DNA from: Apostichopus japonicus
Lineage: Eukaryota > Echinodermata > Holothuroidea > Aspidochirotida > Stichopodidae
Assembly (NCBI RefSeq): GCF_037975245.1
Contig: NC_092565.1
Location: 4,027,499 to 4,091,498 of the forward strand
Reading direction: 5' to 3'
Length of the DNA: 64,000 bases
In this document: positions 60,107 through 64,000 of the stretch, piece after piece
How positions within the stretch are numbered: the stretch's first letter is position 1
Layout of the letters: each line of letters begins with the position of its first letter
Position numbers and translations under genes: made by a program
Notes under the pieces: generated by a model
Databases searched by the model: none
Told to the model about the DNA's origin: nothing
Seen by the model: the letters and a program-made list of their open reading frames with translations, nothing else

Positions 60107-63100
60107 TTAACCATATAATGTTTGCAACATCCCGCCTGGACTGCCTGTAATGTTCAATCCCTTTTCATGGAGAAAATTCATTATTTCCTCTGTGTTGGAA
60201 TATTTTCCTACATTCCACCAAAAATCATGACTCTTAAAGCCTGTTGGAAAACATGGTGTCTGATAGGTGACCAGAACCTGTAATTCACCCAATTTGTATC
60301 GAGCACGTTGGACTTTCATGTCTCCTTGTGGAGCATTTGCAAAAACTTTCTTTTGCCTTAATATGCTATCTTTCATGGAAGGATATGGAAGTGCTAATCC
60401 TTCATTATGTGCTCTATTCTCTAAAAAGGATGCAACATTCATTGGCTTAGTGCTCATAAGACACATGACATGATCTGAAGTTACCCCTGGCAAAATGTTA
60501 CCAAACTCATCATGAAACTCAATATGTGCATCTTGCATGACATTAACATTTTCTGCATTAGAAGTGTTACTACTCAAAACATTTCGCATTCGTGCAACCT
60601 TTTCACTTGATGAACCCTTTGTTTTCAAGACATTTCGCAATTTCTGAATGTTGGTGATGTTCTTAGTTTCAGAAGATGCTCTTACAAAACATGGTTTAAG
60701 CCTGTTATAATTGAATACATCACTAAGAATTTCTCCTTTGAGAGTGGCCAACAAATAATGAGTCCTATCTAAAACTTGATGGATCACTAGTGGTCCACAC
60801 CATTCTGCAGCAATTTTGCGAGAGTTCGCAGTCAAGGAGGAAGACGTTGGCTTATACAGATACACTAATTGACCCGTTGAATAAATTGCACCTTTGTCCA
60901 GTTTTGCACTTATCTTAACATTTTGAGCATCTTGTTGCTTCTTTTGCAAGACCAACATTACCCTTGACAAATGATCAAATCGTTTCTTTAACAATGCAGC
61001 ATATTCTCCATGAGATTGTGATAATCCTGCCATTGGATTGAACGATAAATTTGTAAGATTTGGTGGCTTACGTCCAAATGCAAGTTCAAATGGGCTATAG
61101 CTACCCAACTGAGGAGAGGAAAATGTGTTATATGCATAGGCTGATGTTGGGACAAATCGTACCCAATCTGTACCAAACTGATTCAAGTTCACTTTGAGGA
61201 AATTTGAAAGAGTCTGAATGTGTCTTTCAACCTGTAAGCTTCCATGATTGCTTACACTGATGAACTTTTGTTCAATGCCTAAAGCTTTACTTAAGAGCTC
61301 CACTAATTTTCCTGTAAGAGAAGCTGCCGCATCACTTATAATACAAGACGGTGGACCAAAAGTTGTGACTACCCTCTGCAATAATGCTTCACATATTGTT
61401 TCAGCATCAAGAGTCTTAAGAGAAACACATACAACAAATCTAGTGATCTCATCACAAACAACCATCAAATGTTTAAATCCTGTAGCCGTTGTGGGCATAG
61501 TCTTGAAATCCAGACTAAGTCTGTCAAAAGGACGATAAGAATCAGGAATGCGAGCATGATATTGTCTCAACTTGTCCGGTTTCTTACGGAATTCTTGACA
61601 ACGGAGACATGCCTGAATATAATTACTGATGCGTTGAAACATATTGCGCAGATAGAAATGCTGTCTAATGGTCAAATATGTACGCATTACACCCTGATGA
61701 TTACTTAACAAGTCATCATGATATCGAGATATTATCTGTTCTACCATAGTCTCAGGTACGACTAACTGAAGAGTCATCTTAGCATCATTAGTCTCATGCA
61801 AAAATATCCTGAATAACAAACTATTACATAACAAATAATCCTCTGCTTGAGAACGAACAGTTCTAGCATGCTTAACATTACTTGGAATAATGTCGTGTGC
61901 AAGAAAATCATAAATTGGTTTGTAGTAAGGACAAGTTTGTTGTTGAATTTGCAACTCTTTTACATCAAATTGCAGATCATAGTTTTTGATCAGCTTTCCT
62001 TGAATTGCCTTCATGACTTTATTCAATTCCTTTTGTTTTGGAATGTGCCCTGTAACCAAATGATCAATGTTTGTTATGACTGGCTTCGGCTGAGCAAATA
62101 ATTCTGGAGGTGGTTCTCTGATTACCTCTTGCACTCTATGTCTACTCTGATCCACTAATCTTGGCTCTGAAGGTTGAGAAACACTTGTAAAATTTGGCAC
62201 AACTAATATGTCAGGACTAAATGAAGGTCCATTTTCACTCGGCATAGTAACAATAGGCCTTTGAATATATGTTTCTCTCTTATCAGTAGAAATTACTGGT
62301 GTAGTCCTCTTTTGTGACTCAGATTGTGGTCTCTGTGTAACATGCTCATTAGAATGTGTTGCCTTAGGAACGGATGTCCTTTTAACTCTATTTGTTGATT
62401 CTTTGGCTGGGGAATCCTGCTTGGACTCCTTTGTGACTTTATCCGGAAATAAATCTGGAACTTTGACTCCCATTGACCTTGCCATTGACCTTGTCATGAT
62501 TGGATTAAATGTCTCCTTAGGTGGAGTTGAAAAATCCTCATAATAACTGACCTCTTGAGCAACCTGATCTATTTCAGAGTGAAATTCCTGTGGTGCTCTA
62601 GACAAATAATCTGCCAAAACCAATTCTGAGCCTTTCTTGTAACCAACCTGAAATGTATATTCTGACAATTTGAACAGAAGTTTACGTAAGCGTGAAGTTG
62701 CTGGTTCTTGTTTTGACTTAAACAATTCAACAATGGCTGAGTGATCAACATATGCCTCAAATTCTACATTTTGCAATAAATGTTTGAATGCTGTCACATT
62801 AATAAATAGACCCATCATTTCTAATTCAGTTACACTATACCTCTGACATGCTGGTGGTAATATCTTAGAGTAATATGCAATAATATTCTCTTTGCCATTA
62901 ACTCTTTGTGTCAAGTATGATCCTGTTGCTACTCTTGATGTGTCGCTATATAATACAAAACGACCATATTTCTGTGGCATATGCAATATAGGTGGATTAC
63001 ACAACAACTCTTTAATATCTTGAAATGCACTCTGATGTTCCTCTGTCCATTTAAATACCTTTCTCTTACGACTCAAATGATGTAATGGTCTCAATAGTGC

Positions 63101-63367
63101 TTGAATATTCGGGAAAAATGAAGCCACATAATTAACTGCACCTACAAATCGTCTTACTGACTTAACACTGTGTGGTTTCGGTGTGTTCCTGATCGCTGCA
63201 CATCTGTCATGTAAAGGTTGGATACAAGCCTCACCTTCTGGGGTTATTGAGAGCAAATGTCCCATATATCGGACTGAATTTTGAAAAATGCTACACTTTT
63301 TCGGAGAGATTTTCAATCCGTTGTCCATTAAAACCTTAAAAATTGCCTGTAGGTGTTGTTTGTGAGA
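60107..63367 (-). CDS. Gypsy polyprotein: RT thumb, RNase H, integrase
   Basis: Open frame directly downstream of the in-frame TGA; the first ATG is at 63328 (1,073 residues from there). Residues ~1-110 are the RT thumb/connection (MGHLLS, RRFVGAVNYV). RNase H ~120-245: Asp129 (YSDTS), Glu170, Asp195 (YVDHS) and Asp240 (LADYLSR). Residues ~255-430 are a Ser/Thr/Pro-rich linker. The HHCC zinc finger is His537-His544-Cys574-Cys577. The integrase core is ~600-750 with the DDE triad Asp607 (SLDFK), Asp666 (IISDA), Glu701 (QVERH). The GPY/F-like module is ~843-880 (WCGPLVIH...YNRLKPC). From ~890 to 1073 there is an extra region with no family I recognise. All catalytic residues named are intact. 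Confidence 0.9.
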   Translation of the reverse strand, partial: SHKQHLQAIFKVLMDNGLKISPKKCSIFQNSVRYMGHLLSITPEGEACIQPLHDRCAAIRNTPKPHSVKSVRRFVGAVNYVASFFPNIQALLRPLHHLSRKRKVFKWTEEHQSAFQDIKELLCNPPILHMPQKYGRFVLYSDTSRVATGSYLTQRVNGKENIIAYYSKILPPACQRYSVTELEMMGLFINVTAFKHLLQNVEFEAYVDHSAIVELFKSKQEPATSRLRKLLFKLSEYTFQVGYKKGSELVLADYLSRAPQEFHSEIDQVAQEVSYYEDFSTPPKETFNPIMTRSMARSMGVKVPDLFPDKVTKESKQDSPAKESTNRVKRTSVPKATHSNEHVTQRPQSESQKRTTPVISTDKRETYIQRPIVTMPSENGPSFSPDILVVPNFTSVSQPSEPRLVDQSRHRVQEVIREPPPELFAQPKPVITNIDHLVTGHIPKQKELNKVMKAIQGKLIKNYDLQFDVKELQIQQQTCPYYKPIYDFLAHDIIPSNVKHARTVRSQAEDYLLCNSLLFRIFLHETNDAKMTLQLVVPETMVEQIISRYHDDLLSNHQGVMRTYLTIRQHFYLRNMFQRISNYIQACLRCQEFRKKPDKLRQYHARIPDSYRPFDRLSLDFKTMPTTATGFKHLMVVCDEITRFVVCVSLKTLDAETICEALLQRVVTTFGPPSCIISDAAASLTGKLVELLSKALGIEQKFISVSNHGSLQVERHIQTLSNFLKVNLNQFGTDWVRFVPTSAYAYNTFSSPQLGSYSPFELAFGRKPPNLTNLSFNPMAGLSQSHGEYAALLKKRFDHLSRVMLVLQKKQQDAQNVKISAKLDKGAIYSTGQLVYLYKPTSSSLTANSRKIAAEWCGPLVIHQVLDRTHYLLATLKGEILSDVFNYNRLKPCFVRASSETKNITNIQKLRNVLKTKGSSSEKVARMRNVLSSNTSNAENVNVMQDAHIEFHDEFGNILPGVTSDHVMCLMSTKPMNVASFLENRAHNEGLALPYPSMKDSILRQKKVFANAPQGDMKVQRARYKLGELQVLVTYQTPCFPTGFKSHDFWWNVGKYSNTEEIMNFLHEKGLNITGSPGGMLQTLYG

Positions 63368-64000
63368 TCATTTGTCTGCACTGTACACAATAATATCGTC
63401 ATGATGAGCAATACAGAACTTATTTGAATTTGGGATCGTTGCCAAAATATCATTAATTTGCGACTGAAAGATCGCTGGAGATAAATTCAATCCCTGTGGT
63501 AAGCGTTTATAATAATAATGCTTTCCTCCATGAAATGAAGCAATACCTGTATATTGTTGTGCATGAACACTAAGTGGCAGACAGAAGAATGCAGACTTTA
63601 AATCAAGAACACCCAAAATTTTGGCTCCAGAGTACCCTATGGTACGGATAGTCTCATTCAGTAAAGGAAATGGGTGATTCAGACGTTTTATCCTACTATT
63701 CAAGTAGCGAAAATCTGTGACAACCCTTTTGTCTTTTGTTCCCTTCTTTGGAATTAGGAAAACCGGAGAGGTATAAGACTGATGTCCTACTGCTAAGATT
63801 CCTAATCGCACTAATTTGTCAAGCTCACTGGCGACAATGACTTTGTCCTCATCTGAAAGTCTATAGGGACGTATGTAAAATGGCTCATCATTAGTAAGAG
63901 TAATATCAGCCTCATAATTTGGACAGTGAGATAATTCACCATAAAGAGAAAATGCATCTCTATGTGAGTCTAGAAATTCATATATGCTTTCTGTTTCTGA
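63368..64000 (-). CDS. Gypsy reverse transcriptase, partial, ends at in-frame TGA
   Basis: Open from the right edge of the window to a TGA at 63368-63370, in the same frame as the downstream polyprotein. RT landmarks: TSPVFLIPKKGTKDKRVVTD, FRYLNSRI, VLDLKSAFF (motif A Asp), LPQGLNLSPAIFQ, and the catalytic box AHHDDIIVYS, where the usual aromatic residue of YxDD is His. The N-terminus, protease and gag are outside the window. The TGA cuts RT from RNase H/integrase: either a nonsense mutation or a recoding site. Family assignment firm. Confidence 0.88.
   Translation of the reverse strand, partial: SETESIYEFLDSHRDAFSLYGELSHCPNYEADITLTNDEPFYIRPYRLSDEDKVIVASELDKLVRLGILAVGHQSYTSPVFLIPKKGTKDKRVVTDFRYLNSRIKRLNHPFPLLNETIRTIGYSGAKILGVLDLKSAFFCLPLSVHAQQYTGIASFHGGKHYYYKRLPQGLNLSPAIFQSQINDILATIPNSNKFCIAHHDDIIVYSADK

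Larger units (their letters stand above)
58061..64000 (-). mobile_element. Ty3/gypsy LTR retrotransposon, 3' part
   Basis: In minus orientation the window shows, in order, reverse transcriptase (partial), RNase H, integrase, a C-terminal extension, a ~1.25-kb noncoding stretch, a polypurine tract and the 3' LTR. The RT-RNase H-integrase order identifies a Ty3/gypsy-type element. The 5' LTR, primer-binding site, gag and protease would lie beyond 64000. The frame has one in-frame stop (63368-63370) but is otherwise open across more than 3.8 kb, so the insertion is recent or only mildly decayed. Confidence 0.9.

Noticed and set aside
61248-62101. Plus-strand ORFs opposite the gypsy polyprotein
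   Set aside because: Antisense shadows of the pol frame with no independent features.

Overview
This window is eukaryotic nuclear DNA. Its genes are split into many short exons with GT..AG introns, the intergenic DNA is AT-rich, and it carries many microsatellites, poly-G/poly-C runs, small inverted-repeat elements, tRNA-derived SINEs and a Ty3/gypsy LTR retrotransposon. The protein-coding genes are metazoan (GALC, MSL3, CUTC, PLPBP). The exon structures and repeat style suggest a marine invertebrate deuterostome. My best guess is an echinoderm, possibly a sea cucumber, but the species assignment is inference only.

Layout: (1) 468-12990, minus strand: galactocerebrosidase (GALC). Fourteen coding exons could be traced with consistent splice phases; the last ~50 codons lie beyond the left edge. 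(2) 12991-15856: intergenic. (3) 15857-23124, plus strand: a five-exon, 372-residue type I membrane protein with one CUB domain and a tyrosine-rich cytoplasmic tail, not recognised as any named gene. (4) 23125-26828: intergenic, with a long fold-back inverted repeat. (5) 26829-35827, plus strand: MSL3, eleven exons, 523 residues, chromo-barrel plus MRG domain. (6) 35828-38288: convergent intergenic region with an AT microsatellite and an orphan exon-like ORF. (7) 38289-46737, minus strand: CUTC, seven exons, 244 residues, with a large minisatellite and SINE/140-bp repeats in its introns. (8) 46738-47257: 520-bp gap between head-to-head start codons, a probable bidirectional promoter. (9) 47258-52431, plus strand: PLPBP (YggS/PROSC family), seven exons, 278 residues; its first intron holds a Harbinger-like element with a TTA target duplication. 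(10) 52432-58060: repeats, a 95-bp fold-back element, a SINE and one orphan exon-like ORF. (11) 58061-64000, minus strand: 3' half of a Ty3/gypsy retrotransposon (RT, RNase H, integrase, C-terminal extension, polypurine tract, 3' LTR); gag, protease and the 5' LTR lie beyond the right edge.

The host genes do not form a pathway: GALC is lysosomal, MSL3 is chromatin-associated, CUTC and PLPBP are small housekeeping proteins (PLPBP handles pyridoxal phosphate). The only functional link the layout suggests is shared control of the divergent CUTC/PLPBP pair. The most notable items are the unnamed CUB receptor-like gene, and the retroelement with an in-frame TGA, an unusual HHDD reverse transcriptase box and an unassigned C-terminal domain. 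All exon boundaries were derived by eye from splice consensus, phase agreement and family resemblance.
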